Source: an uncultured Oscillospiraceae bacterium
Lineage (GTDB): Bacteria; Bacillota; Clostridia; Oscillospirales; Ruminococcaceae
DNA length: 51,314 bases
Direction: 5' to 3'
Assembly (NCBI GenBank): GCA_910587335.1
Contig: CAJUMG010000014.1
Coordinates: forward strand, 272-51,585
The notes below the pieces were generated by a model. The model had not been told where the DNA came from. It worked only from the letters and a program-made list of their open reading frames with translations, and made no database searches. A program made the position numbers and the translations under genes. Position 1 is the stretch's first letter. Every line of letters starts with the position of its first letter. Positions 24,991-33,533 of the stretch are shown piece by piece.

Positions 24991-26403
24991 ATGGTTTTTT
25001 CCAACTTGATTTTTTTGTGTTTGTTTTTACCGGCAAACATTTTGCTTTATTATCTTACCCGCAATCCCGCCTGGCGCAACGGTGTTCTCATACTCTTTTC
25101 CCTGTTTTTCTACGCTTGGGGAGAGCCGGTGTGGGTAACGCTTTTGATTTTCAGTGCCACGATTGACTACTTTCACGGAAAAATCTGCGAAAAGTATATC
25201 GGTCAATGGCAGGCGAAAGCGGCGCTTGTTTCCTCGCTGGTCTTAAACCTGGGCCTTTTGGCCATTTTTAAATACAGCGGCATGGCGGTGGAAAGTTTAA
25301 ACGCTCTGACCGGCCTTTCTCTTCCGGTCCCAGCCTTTTCTTTGCCTATCGGTATCTCCTTTTACACCTTCCAGACCATCTCCTATGTCATTGATGTTTA
25401 CCGTGGCCAGATTCGTGCCCAACAGTCCTACTGGCGCTTTTTCATGTATGTTTCCATGTATCCCCAGCTGGTTGCAGGGCCCATTGTCCGCTATCAGGAA
25501 GTGGCGGTGGAAATCGACAATCGCCATACCTCCAAAGAAGATTTTGTCAAAGGCATTTCCCGTTTTTGCACCGGTCTTGGCAAAAAGGTGCTGATCGCCA
25601 ATCTGGCCGGCGATTTTGCCTCCCAGTATCTGGACGGCGATCTGGCGTCTTTAACCACCGCCGGCGCCTGGTTCGGAATCTTGATGTTTACCCTACAGAT
25701 CTACTTTGATTTTTCCGGCTATTCGGATATGGCCATTGGTCTGGCGCGGCTGTTCGGCTTCCATTATATGGAGAACTTTAACTATCCGTATATCTCCCAG
25801 TCCGTTTCGGAATTCTGGCGGCGTTGGCATATTTCGCTGGGCAGCTTTTTTCGGGATTATGTCTATATCCCGTTGGGCGGAAACCGAAGCCATATCTTTC
25901 GAAACCTTCTGGTCGTCTGGTTTTTAACCGGCCTGTGGCACGGCGCCAGTTGGAACTTTGTTTTATGGGGGCTGTATTTCGGCCTTCTAATCACCTTGGA
26001 AAAATACTTTTTGCAGGGAATTTTGCAAAAACTCCCCCGTATTTTTCGCCATTTGTACCTGATTTTTGTGGTGGCGATTAGCTGGTCTTTGTTTTACTTT
26101 ACCGATCTTTCCCGCCTTTGGACCTTCTTGCAGACGCTGTTTGGCGCCGCCGGTGCGGGACTTTGGGACGTGCAGCTGGAGGTGGAGCTTTTAAACCATC
26201 TTTTCTGGCTGATTGCGGCGGTGGTCGGCTGTCTCCCCTTTGTCCCCTGGATCCGGGAAAGGTGGAAGCTGCTGCAAAAGCCCCGCTGGGCGCCCTTACT
26301 GGAAAGCGGCGTAGGAATGGCCTGGAACCTGCTTTTGCTCTTTTTGTGCGTCGCTTTTCTGGCCGGACAAAGCTACAATCCCTTTTTGTATTTCCGATTT
26401 TAA
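24991..26403 (+). CDS. MBOAT-family O-acyltransferase (AlgI/DltB-like)
   Basis: A 470-residue polytopic membrane protein, normal for AlgI-like enzymes. The family signature is FWRRWHISLGSFFRDYVYIP near residue 276, and the catalytic histidine lies in LTGLWHGASWNFVLWG near 312. Members pass an acyl group (usually acetyl or D-alanyl) across the membrane to an extracellular polymer. GGGGTG precedes the ATG. It is paired with a DHHW/AlgX-like protein 18 bases downstream, the usual partner that finishes the transfer outside the cell. The polymer is not encoded nearby, so the substrate is unknown. Confidence 0.92.
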   Translation: MVFSNLIFLCLFLPANILLYYLTRNPAWRNGVLILFSLFFYAWGEPVWVTLLIFSATIDYFHGKICEKYIGQWQAKAALVSSLVLNLGLLAIFKYSGMAVESLNALTGLSLPVPAFSLPIGISFYTFQTISYVIDVYRGQIRAQQSYWRFFMYVSMYPQLVAGPIVRYQEVAVEIDNRHTSKEDFVKGISRFCTGLGKKVLIANLAGDFASQYLDGDLASLTTAGAWFGILMFTLQIYFDFSGYSDMAIGLARLFGFHYMENFNYPYISQSVSEFWRRWHISLGSFFRDYVYIPLGGNRSHIFRNLLVVWFLTGLWHGASWNFVLWGLYFGLLITLEKYFLQGILQKLPRIFRHLYLIFVVAISWSLFYFTDLSRLWTFLQTLFGAAGAGLWDVQLEVELLNHLFWLIAAVVGCLPFVPWIRERWKLLQKPRWAPLLESGVGMAWNLLLLFLCVAFLAGQSYNPFLYFRF

Positions 26404-26420
26404 GATAAGGAGGGTAAAGG

Positions 26421-27923
26421 ATGCTTCCCAATCATAAAGACGAAAACGAAAGCCCTCCGAAAGGGTCTTTCCCCTGGCAGATGATCCTGTTTACGGCCGC
26501 CCTCACCGCTGTCGGTCTTTTCTCGCTGCTTTTAGAAAAGCCGGCGGTATCCGAAATGGAACAGCGGGAGCTGGCAAAAATGCCGGCCCTCAACTGGCAG
26601 ACCTGGTTTGATGGGACCTTCTCCAGGGAGTTCGACGCATTTTATGCCGATACCTTTCCCATGCGGGACCTGCTGGTCACCTTCTCCAGCAGCATGAAGG
26701 AAAGTCTTGGCGTTCGATACGACGACGTGCGAATTCTCGGCTCGGCAGACGCGCCGGTGGACCTGCCGGATGCACCCTCTTCCCAGCCGGAACCGGTTTC
26801 CCGCCCGGAAACCTCTCAAGGTCAGGGGCAGGAGCAGTCCTCCCAACCGGAAGAGAATTCCTCCAGCACGGCGTCTGTGCCCCCGCCTGCGCCAGCCGGC
26901 GAGGATGATATCGGCATCAATAACAGCGGTATCTTTATTTATAAAGGAATGGGCATGTCCCTGTTCGGCGGAAACGCTTCGGTAGGTCAGGTCTACGCGG
27001 AAAACATCAACGCGTATCACGAAGTCTTTGGCGATTCTGTGCGGGTGTTCAGTATGGTGGTTCCCACCAGCGCCGAATTTTATCTGCCGGAAAAATACCA
27101 AGAGCTGTCCAATTCGGAGTGGGACGCGATCCAGGGCATCTACAGCCACCTGGCCGATGGCGTTACCGGGGTAGACGCTTACAGCGCCATTGCCGCCCAT
27201 ACCGACGAATATCTTTATTTTAACACCGATCATCACTGGACCGGCCGGGGCGCCTACTATGCCTATACCGCTTTTGCCAAAGCGGCCGGCTTCCAGCCGC
27301 TTAATATTCAAACCGATTACACGATCAAAAAGATCGACAATTTCCTCGGTTCTCTCTACCGGCAGACCCAAGACTCGAAAATGCGGGAGCGGGGCGATTT
27401 TGTGGAATACTTTATCCCCGCGGTAGAGGCCAGCGCGTTGATCACCTTCAAGGACCAGCCGTATACCAAATCCAATTGGACCGTCTGGGCGGAAGGTGTC
27501 TCCGGCGGGAACGGATACCTCGTCTTCCTCTGTGGAGACGCGCCGATGATCCAGATCGACACCGGCGTTCACAACGGAAAAAGCATCGTGATTGTCAAAG
27601 AATCCTATGGCAACGCGTTCGCGCCGTTTTTAATTCCCCATTACGAGCATATTTATGTGGTGGACGAAAGGCATTTTCAAACATCTCTGGTGGAGTTTAT
27701 TGAGCAAAACGGCGTAAACGATCTGCTGTTTCTCAACAACGCTTTCTCCGCTATGACCGCTTATCATGTTCACAACCTGCAAAAGCTGATGTATCAGGTA
27801 TATGTCCCACCGGTGATAGAACCGGAGGAAAGCCAGGTGGAAAGCGTACCAGAGGAAGAGGAAGAACCCAAGTGGCGCGGCGTCCGAAGGGGCGATGAGG
27901 ATGACGAGGACGAAGACGACTAA
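26421..27923 (+). CDS. DHHW-family (AlgX/AlgJ-like) membrane-anchored protein
   Basis: A 500-residue protein with one N-terminal membrane segment (residues 21-41). A Pro/Ser/Gln-rich linker lies near 115-160, then an SGNH-like catalytic region. The DHHW motif is in YFNTDHHWTGRGAYY near 271, matching the His-Asp pair of AlgX/AlgJ enzymes, and the SGNH-type serine is likely in IVKESYGNAFAPFL near 393. The C-terminus is strongly acidic (DEDDEDEDD). It is the partner of the upstream MBOAT protein, with AAGGAGGG before the ATG. The two probably O-acetylate a cell-surface polysaccharide or teichoic acid. Confidence 0.85.
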   Translation: MLPNHKDENESPPKGSFPWQMILFTAALTAVGLFSLLLEKPAVSEMEQRELAKMPALNWQTWFDGTFSREFDAFYADTFPMRDLLVTFSSSMKESLGVRYDDVRILGSADAPVDLPDAPSSQPEPVSRPETSQGQGQEQSSQPEENSSSTASVPPPAPAGEDDIGINNSGIFIYKGMGMSLFGGNASVGQVYAENINAYHEVFGDSVRVFSMVVPTSAEFYLPEKYQELSNSEWDAIQGIYSHLADGVTGVDAYSAIAAHTDEYLYFNTDHHWTGRGAYYAYTAFAKAAGFQPLNIQTDYTIKKIDNFLGSLYRQTQDSKMRERGDFVEYFIPAVEASALITFKDQPYTKSNWTVWAEGVSGGNGYLVFLCGDAPMIQIDTGVHNGKSIVIVKESYGNAFAPFLIPHYEHIYVVDERHFQTSLVEFIEQNGVNDLLFLNNAFSAMTAYHVHNLQKLMYQVYVPPVIEPEESQVESVPEEEEEPKWRGVRRGDEDDEDEDD

Positions 27924-27950
27924 AATTTTGTTTCTATCCGATACAAACGG

Positions 27951-27997
27951 CAACAGCCGCAAAGCCCAGCTTGTCTGGGACCTGCGGCTGTTTTTCT
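27951..27997 (+). terminator. Terminator of the MBOAT-DHHW operon
   Basis: Stem ACAGCCGCA / TGCGGCTGT, the loop containing a second small stem, followed by TTTTCTTTT. Confidence 0.85.
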
Positions 27998-28017
27998 TTT
28001 CTCTATCACGGCAGAAA

Positions 28018-28054
28018 ACCAAAAAAACGGACGGCACCATGCCGTCCGTTTTTC
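28018..28054 (-). terminator. Terminator of the hydrogenase operon
   Basis: Stem AAACGGACGGC / GCCGTCCGTTT with a short loop; on the minus strand it is followed by seven T. It lies 26 bases after the hydrogenase stop codon. Confidence 0.88.
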
Positions 28055-28079
28055 ATTTTTCCACTTCTTCTTTGGACAA

Positions 28080-29822
28080 TTAGAAGCGGTTGCGCTTTTT
28101 GTATTTGGTGTGGAGAATCTCATGAGCCTTGTGGGAGCCGTAGCTGCCCAGATAGGTTTCATAAACCTCTTTGACCACCGGGTTTTCATGAGATTTCCGG
28201 ATCGGCTTGTTTTTGTCATTCTCATACAAAGCCGCCGCACGCCGTGCCTTCAGGTCAATAAAGTTGCGGACCGCCGCGTGCTGCACCGGCTGACCGCCGC
28301 CGTTGACACAGCCGCCGGGACAGCCCATGATCTCGATGAAGTGGTATTCCTTTTCACCGGATTTCACCGATTCCAAAACCTTCTTGGCATTTTTAAGACC
28401 AGAGGCCACGCAGACATTCAGCTTCAGATCGCCGATCTGGTAGGAAGCTTCTTTAATGCCCTCGGTGCCGCGCACCTCCTCGAAATCAACCGCTTCGCCG
28501 TTTTCGCCGGTGATCCACTCTTTGGCGGTACGCAAAGCAGCTTCCATAACGCCACCGGTGGCGCCGAAGATTACGCCAGCACCGGTGGAGGTGCCCAAAG
28601 GCGCGTCAAACTCTTCGTCCGGCAGCTTGGGCAGATACATGCCCGCCCGCTCAATCATCCGGGCCAGCTCACGGGTGGTCAGGGCAACGTCTACGTCCGG
28701 ATAGCCGGAGGCGGACTCGTCCTCCCGCTTGGTCTCGAACTTCTTGGCGGTACAGGGCATAATGCCGACCACAAAAATGTCCTTGGGATCAATACCGGTC
28801 TTTTCCGCGTACCAGGTTTTGGCCAACGCGCCAAACATCTGCTGCGGGGACTTACAGGTGGACAGATTCTCGGTAAACTCCGGATAGTAATGCTCGCAGT
28901 ATTTGACCCAGCCGGGAGAGCAGGAGGTGATCATCGGCAGCTTGCCGCCGTTTTTGATTCGCTCAACCAGCTCGTTGGCTTCCTCTACGATGGTCATGTC
29001 CGCCGCAAAGTCGGTGTCGTACACACCGTCAAAGCCAAGGCGGCGCAGGGCGGCAACCATTTTGCCCTCTACGTTGGTACCGATGTGCATGCCAAACGCC
29101 TCGCCTAAGGTCACACGGATCGAAGGGGCAGTCTGGGCGATTACATGCTTGGTCGGGTCGCTTAAAGCACGCCATACATCCTTGGTGTTGTCCTTCTCCG
29201 CCAAAGCGCCGGTGGGGCAGACAACGATACACTGGCCGCAGGATACGCAGGCCACGTCGGACAGATTCTGGTTAAAGGCGGTGCCGATATGGGTGTTAAA
29301 GCCACGTCCGTTGGGGCCGATGACCGCTACATCCTGCCATTTGGCGCAGGCGGCGGCACAGCGGCGGCACAGCACACACTTGGAGTTGTCGCGGACCATG
29401 TGTACGGCGGAATCGTCGTAATCGCTGGCCGGCTTTTCTCCGTCGTACAAAGCCTCGTCATAAATGCGAAAGTCCTTACAAAGCTTTTGCAGCTCGCAGT
29501 TGCCGGAACGAACGCAGGACAGGCAGGACCGATTGTGGGTGGAGAGAATCAGCTCCAGATTCGTCTTGCGGGAAGCAAAAACCCGCTTTGAGTTGGTCAG
29601 GATCTCCATGCCCTCCGCTACCGGGTATACGCAGGCGGCCACCAGATTTCTCATGCCGACCACTTCTACAACGCAGATGCGGCAGGCGCCGATCTCGTTG
29701 ATCTCTCTTAAATAACACAGGGTGGGGATTTCAATCCCATGCTGCCTGGCAGCTTCTAAAATGGTGCTGCCAGCCGGTACGGACAAGGGCATACCGTTGA
29801 TTTTGATATTTACCATTTCCAT
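28080..29822 (-). CDS. hndD: NAD-linked [FeFe] hydrogenase catalytic subunit, HndD-like
   Basis: A 580-residue subunit with the M3 layout of bifurcating group A hydrogenases. A [2Fe-2S] domain has Cys 36, 47, 50 and 64, a His-Cys3 cluster lies near 96-109, and two [4Fe-4S] clusters near 149-202. The H-domain carries TSCSPGW (299-305), IMPCTAKK (354-361) and MGCPGGCVNGGGQP (499-512). Relative to the textbook TSCCPxW motif, the second Cys is Ser. A C-terminal accessory domain (HKAHEILHTKY) follows. It evolves or consumes H2 and is the last gene of the five-gene operon, 17 bases after hndC. In the family, HndABCD-type complexes couple NAD(H) and ferredoxin to H2 by flavin-based bifurcation. Confidence 0.95.
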   Translation of the reverse strand: MEMVNIKINGMPLSVPAGSTILEAARQHGIEIPTLCYLREINEIGACRICVVEVVGMRNLVAACVYPVAEGMEILTNSKRVFASRKTNLELILSTHNRSCLSCVRSGNCELQKLCKDFRIYDEALYDGEKPASDYDDSAVHMVRDNSKCVLCRRCAAACAKWQDVAVIGPNGRGFNTHIGTAFNQNLSDVACVSCGQCIVVCPTGALAEKDNTKDVWRALSDPTKHVIAQTAPSIRVTLGEAFGMHIGTNVEGKMVAALRRLGFDGVYDTDFAADMTIVEEANELVERIKNGGKLPMITSCSPGWVKYCEHYYPEFTENLSTCKSPQQMFGALAKTWYAEKTGIDPKDIFVVGIMPCTAKKFETKREDESASGYPDVDVALTTRELARMIERAGMYLPKLPDEEFDAPLGTSTGAGVIFGATGGVMEAALRTAKEWITGENGEAVDFEEVRGTEGIKEASYQIGDLKLNVCVASGLKNAKKVLESVKSGEKEYHFIEIMGCPGGCVNGGGQPVQHAAVRNFIDLKARRAAALYENDKNKPIRKSHENPVVKEVYETYLGSYGSHKAHEILHTKYKKRNRF

Positions 29823-29839
29823 TGTGGTACACTCCTTCC

Positions 29840-31627
29840 TTATTTTTTGTAGATGGCGCCGAACTTACATTTTTCCATGCAAGCGCCGCACTTGAGACAT
29901 TTGGCGGGATCAATCACATGGGGCTGCTTCACCGAGCCGGAAATGGCGTCTGCCGGACAGGCTCTTGCGCACAGGGTACAGCCTTTACATTTCTCCCGGT
30001 CAATGACAAAGTTTAACAGCGCTTTACATACGCCGGCCGGGCACTTTTTGTCAACGATGTGGGCCACATATTCATCCCGGAAATACTTCAGGGTAGAGAG
30101 CACCGGGTTGGGGGCGGACTGGCCGAGACCGCACAGAGAGTTTGCCTTGATGTGGTAGCACAGCTCCTCCATCTTGTCAAGATCCTCCATGGTGCCTTTG
30201 CCCTTGGTGATTTTATCTAAAAGCTCCAGCAAACGCTTGGTACCGATCCGGCAGGGGGTACACTTACCGCAGCTTTCATCTACTGTAAATTCCAAAAAGA
30301 ACTTGGCGATATCCACCATGCAGGTGTCCTCGTCCATAACGATCAAGCCGCCGGAGCCCATCATGGAGCCGATGGAAACCAGGTTATCATAGTCAACCGG
30401 AATATCGATTAAGGAAGCGGGAATGCATCCGCCGGAGGGTCCGCCGGTCTGGGCCGCCTTGAACTTCTTTCCATTGGGGATGCCGCCGCCGATCTCCTCC
30501 ACAATCTCCCGCAGGGTGGTGCCCATGGGAACCTCCACCAAGCCGGTGTTGTTGATCTTTCCGCCCAGCGCAAACACCTTGGTGCCCTTGGATTTTTCGG
30601 TGCCCATCGAAGAGAACCAATCCGCGCCGTTGAGGATAATCTGAGGAATGTTGGCATAGGTTTCCACGTTATTTAAAACGGTGGGCCGCTCAAACAGACC
30701 CTTCACCGCCGGGAAGGGCGGACGGGGTCTGGGCTCGCCGCGCCGTCCCTCGATCGAGGTCATCAGCGCAGTTTCTTCACCACAGACGAAAGCGCCGGCG
30801 CCCAGCCGCAGCTCAATGTCAAAATCAAAGCCGGTACCCAGAATGTCTTTGCCCAGCAGCCCGTTTTCTCTGGCCTGGCCAATGGCGATTTCCAAACGCT
30901 TTACCGCAATCGGGTATTCGGCACGTACATAGATGTAGCCCTGGTTTGCCCCAATGGCGTAACCGGCGATCGCCATTGCCTCCAGCACTACATGGGGGTC
31001 GCCCTCCAGGACAGAACGGTCCATAAACGCGCCGGGGTCGCCCTCGTCCGCGTTACAGCAAACGTACTTCTGTCCCGCCGGCTGCGCCGCCGCAAAGCTC
31101 CATTTGGTCCCGGTGGGGAAGCCGCCGCCCCCGCGTCCGCGCAGGCCGGAGTCTTTAATGGTTTGGATAACCTGCTCCGGGGTCATTTCGGTCAGGGCCT
31201 TGCCCAGCGCCATATAGCCGTTCAGGCCGATGTATTCGTTTATATTTTCCGGGTCGATTACGCCGCAGTTTTTCAGCGCCACACGCTTTTGTTTCGCGTA
31301 GAACTGGGTGTGGTTCAAAGATTTTACCGTATCCTCCTGCACCGTTTCCTGATACAGAAGACGGGTGACGATGCGCCCCTTGAGCAGATGCTCGGAAACG
31401 ATTTCCGGAATATCCTCCGGTTTTACCATGCTGTAAAAAGCGCCTTCGGGGTAAACAATCATAATGGGACCCAGGGCGCAAAGGCCGAAGCATCCGGTTT
31501 TAATGACCTTGACCTCTTCGGACAAGCCGTTGTCCTGGATCTCATGCTCTAAAGCGGAGACAATCCGCTCACTGCCGGAGGAGGTACAGCCTGTACCACC
31601 GCAGACCAGCACATGGGAACGATACAT
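29840..31627 (-). CDS. hndC: NuoF-like flavoprotein subunit, HndC-like
   Basis: A 595-residue subunit. The N-terminal thioredoxin-like [2Fe-2S] domain has Cys 9, 14, 46 and 50. The NADH/FMN-binding domain carries RGRGGGGFPTGTKW near 160 and GAGAFVCGEETALM near 280. The NuoF cluster motif is CGKCTPCRIGTKR near 465, and two ferredoxin-type [4Fe-4S] motifs near 535-590 are CKGCTLCARACP and CLKCGACMEKC. This is where NAD(H) binds and electrons split. The frame opens at 31660, but ATG 31627 has AAGGAGG seven bases upstream. It lies 13 bases after hndB. Confidence 0.95.
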   Translation of the reverse strand: MYRSHVLVCGGTGCTSSGSERIVSALEHEIQDNGLSEEVKVIKTGCFGLCALGPIMIVYPEGAFYSMVKPEDIPEIVSEHLLKGRIVTRLLYQETVQEDTVKSLNHTQFYAKQKRVALKNCGVIDPENINEYIGLNGYMALGKALTEMTPEQVIQTIKDSGLRGRGGGGFPTGTKWSFAAAQPAGQKYVCCNADEGDPGAFMDRSVLEGDPHVVLEAMAIAGYAIGANQGYIYVRAEYPIAVKRLEIAIGQARENGLLGKDILGTGFDFDIELRLGAGAFVCGEETALMTSIEGRRGEPRPRPPFPAVKGLFERPTVLNNVETYANIPQIILNGADWFSSMGTEKSKGTKVFALGGKINNTGLVEVPMGTTLREIVEEIGGGIPNGKKFKAAQTGGPSGGCIPASLIDIPVDYDNLVSIGSMMGSGGLIVMDEDTCMVDIAKFFLEFTVDESCGKCTPCRIGTKRLLELLDKITKGKGTMEDLDKMEELCYHIKANSLCGLGQSAPNPVLSTLKYFRDEYVAHIVDKKCPAGVCKALLNFVIDREKCKGCTLCARACPADAISGSVKQPHVIDPAKCLKCGACMEKCKFGAIYKK

Positions 31628-31640
31628 GTTGGTTTCCTCC

Positions 31641-32012
31641 TTATTTCGTTTTTGCGCCAATGGTATATTCGGTCACAACATTGCCGTTGACTAAATGCTC
31701 GTTTACAACCTTGACCGCCATTTCCGGGGTCATTTTCACATAGGTGACCTTCTCTTTGCCGGGCTCAAAGACCTCTACCACCGGTTCGTACTGACAAATA
31801 CCGATACAGCCGGTCTGGGCAATGGTCACATTCTGCAAATTCCGCTTGGACACCTCTTCGGTAAAGGCGGCCAGTACCGGACGCGCCCCTGCCGCGATTC
31901 CGCAGGTAGCCATGCCAATGACCACGCGGGTGTTACCCTCCGCGTCGTCACGGACGCCGATTTTGCCTTTCATCGAGTCACGAAGAGCCTGAAGCTCCGC
32001 TAAACTTTTCAT
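31641..32012 (-). CDS. hndB: Ferredoxin-like [2Fe-2S] subunit, HndB-like
   Basis: A 123-residue thioredoxin-fold [2Fe-2S] protein with four cysteines in the family order. One is in IGMATCGIAAGARPVL near residue 37, and a group of three includes AQTGCIGICQYEPVVEVF near 80. It ferries electrons among the hydrogenase subunits. ATG 32012 is chosen over GTG 32024 because GGAGGT sits ten bases upstream; the alternative start falls on that site. It starts one base after the preceding ATPase stop, which suggests coupled translation. Confidence 0.9.
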   Translation of the reverse strand: MKSLAELQALRDSMKGKIGVRDDAEGNTRVVIGMATCGIAAGARPVLAAFTEEVSKRNLQNVTIAQTGCIGICQYEPVVEVFEPGKEKVTYVKMTPEMAVKVVNEHLVNGNVVTEYTIGAKTK

Positions 32013-32013
32013 A

Positions 32014-32565
32014 TTACGATGCACCTCCGCTAAGTAAATCCATGTTTTCCTTTATATATCCCCGGATAAATTCCATCACCTGGGGGCTGTTTAGGGGAAC
32101 GCCGTCCAAAATTTCCTGTAACTGGGCGGTACTCACCGAAAAGACCTCCTCCCCCACCTGATAGGTAAAGGAAAAATTGATCTGTTCGTTGCAGCCCATT
32201 AAAATGCACATGGTATCCGCCATGTTCCCCAGCGGCATTCGGTCGATGTGAGTCAGGCCGAAAACCGCCTGCACCTGGGTTCCCTCTCCAACCTGCGAGC
32301 GGATGGAAAAGTCCCCGCCGGTCATCAGCGCCGCCATTTTAAAAAACGGAACGCCAAGCCCCACCTTTCGGGTGGTCCGGGTGGTGTAGAACGGGTCCTC
32401 CACATGGGCGATCTGTTCCGGCGCCATGCCGCAGCCGTCGTCGGTAATGGTGATGATCATCCGGTCATCGGCCGGTTTTTCCACCACAGAGATTTCCACC
32501 CTGGAAGCGCCTGCTCGAACGGAATTCTGCGCAATGTCCAGAATGTTTAACGATAATTCTTCCAT
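32014..32565 (-). CDS. Histidine-kinase-like ATPase inside the hydrogenase operon
   Basis: A 183-residue GHKL ATPase without a phosphorylatable histidine domain. The N box is ILDIAQNSVRAGAS (residues 8-21), the G1 box TDDGCGM near 41, and the G2 part RKVGLGVPFFK near 66. The last 60 residues, after FGLTHIDRMPLGN, are unlike kinases. It may be a small regulator or a maturation factor. It lies between hndA (three-base gap) and hndB (one-base gap) on one transcript. I recall such genes in clostridial hydrogenase operons; the role is unknown. Confidence 0.75.
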   Translation of the reverse strand: MEELSLNILDIAQNSVRAGASRVEISVVEKPADDRMIITITDDGCGMAPEQIAHVEDPFYTTRTTRKVGLGVPFFKMAALMTGGDFSIRSQVGEGTQVQAVFGLTHIDRMPLGNMADTMCILMGCNEQINFSFTYQVGEEVFSVSTAQLQEILDGVPLNSPQVMEFIRGYIKENMDLLSGGAS

Positions 32566-32568
32566 CGC

Positions 32569-33066
32569 CTATTCTGCGTATTTTGCCAGGATGCCGGGGA
32601 TATCGTCGGCAACCAGACGGCCGTAAACGTCGTCGTTAATGGTCATAACCGGCGCAAGGCCGCATGCGCCAATGCAGCGGCATGCCTCTAAAGAGAATTT
32701 CCCATCGCTTGTGCATTCTCCGCCTTCAATTCCCAGACATTCGCCCAGCTTGGCAAATACGTCGCCCGAGCCCTTTACATAACAGGCAGTGCCCAGACAA
32801 ACAGAAATTTTGTACTTGCCCTTGGGGTTTAAGGTAAACTGGGAATAGAAGGTGGAAACCCCGTAAACCTCCTCCAACGGCACCTCCAGATGCTGTGCAA
32901 CCAGCTTTTGAACTTCGATTGGCAGATAGCCGTAGATCTCCTGCGCACCCTGCAAAACCGGCATAAGCGCGCCTCTTTGCCCTTTGTGGTCGGCGATCAA
33001 CGCAATGAGCTTTTCTTCCTGCTCTTTGGTTCCGTTAAAAGGAACTGCTGAAATTGTTGTAGCCAT
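32569..33066 (-). CDS. hndA: NuoE-like [2Fe-2S] subunit, HndA-like
   Basis: A 165-residue thioredoxin-like [2Fe-2S] protein. Four ligands are visible in CLGTACYVKGS near 91 and CRCIGACGLAPVM near 127; YGVSTFYSQFTLNPKGKY near 70 is also typical of NuoE. It starts the operon. The frame opens at 33096, but ATG 33066 has GGAGG six bases upstream. The divergent operon on the plus strand begins 467 bases away. Confidence 0.93.
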   Translation of the reverse strand: MATTISAVPFNGTKEQEEKLIALIADHKGQRGALMPVLQGAQEIYGYLPIEVQKLVAQHLEVPLEEVYGVSTFYSQFTLNPKGKYKISVCLGTACYVKGSGDVFAKLGECLGIEGGECTSDGKFSLEACRCIGACGLAPVMTINDDVYGRLVADDIPGILAKYAE

Positions 33067-33233
33067 GAAAACCTCCGTTCTGCCGTAAAACGGCAAAAAT
33101 TATTGTTTCCGGACTCCCCCGGAGCCCCTTCTGCTCAGTATAAAGCACGTCCCACCCCACCAGCTGTTCTCCTTTTTAACCTTTTTGCACATCCGGCGGA
33201 TTTTGAACGCAAGAACTCTCTACACCTACAGAC

Positions 33234-33270
33234 TAGTTAAAATTATAACAGTTGTCAACGACAAAATCCA
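33234..33270 (-). promoter_or_regulatory. hnd operon promoter with Rex-like operator
   Basis: On the minus strand TATAAT (33242-33247) with the weak -35 TGGATT (33265-33270) at 17 bases. An 18-base near-palindrome, TAGTTAAAATTATAACAG at 33234-33251, matches the clostridial Rex consensus TTGTTAANNNNTTAACAA at 11 of 14 fixed positions and covers the -10. Rex senses NADH/NAD+ and is known to control hydrogenase genes in Clostridia; binding here is inference. Confidence 0.5.
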
Positions 33271-33384
33271 CCATATTCTTGTAAAAAACCGGATTTTTTT
33301 CCTTCTTCCAAAAAAATATCAGAAATTTTTTGTACTCTTTTCCAGTCTACCAGGGAAAATCCGGCAATACCCCCATTCTTTTTC

Positions 33385-33413
33385 TTGTCCTCTCCGGCGG
33401 GATATGGTATAAT
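33385..33413 (+). promoter_or_regulatory. Promoter of the DRTGG/sensor operon
   Basis: TTGTCC (33385-33390) and TATAAT (33408-33413) 17 bases apart, with the TGG extended -10 element. It is 120 bases upstream of the first gene. Confidence 0.7.
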
Positions 33414-33533
33414 GTCCAAAAAAGCGGGGATCACGGCCGGCTTTTTTGTCCGGTACGCCGTCGAATTTTTCTGTATCTACCCGGCTTCCAGCCGGAGCCC
33501 CTATAGGATTATAATGGGAATAGGAGGACAAAT

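Larger units (their letters stand above)
33067..33533. other. Divergent regulatory region between two hydrogenase-related operons
   Basis: A 467-base region without a credible gene. It contains the minus-strand hnd promoter with a Rex-like site (33234-33270) and the plus-strand promoter (33385-33413). The plus-strand leader of about 110 bases contains two small GC-rich stems (CCGGC/GCCGG near 33480-33495). The hnd leader would be about 170 bases. Confidence 0.7.

Noticed and set aside
26532..27572. 346-residue minus-strand frame opposite the DHHW gene
   Set aside because: Antisense shadow with Gly/Arg/His-rich translation and no initiation site.
28110..29108. 332-residue plus-strand frame opposite the hydrogenase
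   Set aside because: Antisense shadow of a clear hydrogenase subunit.
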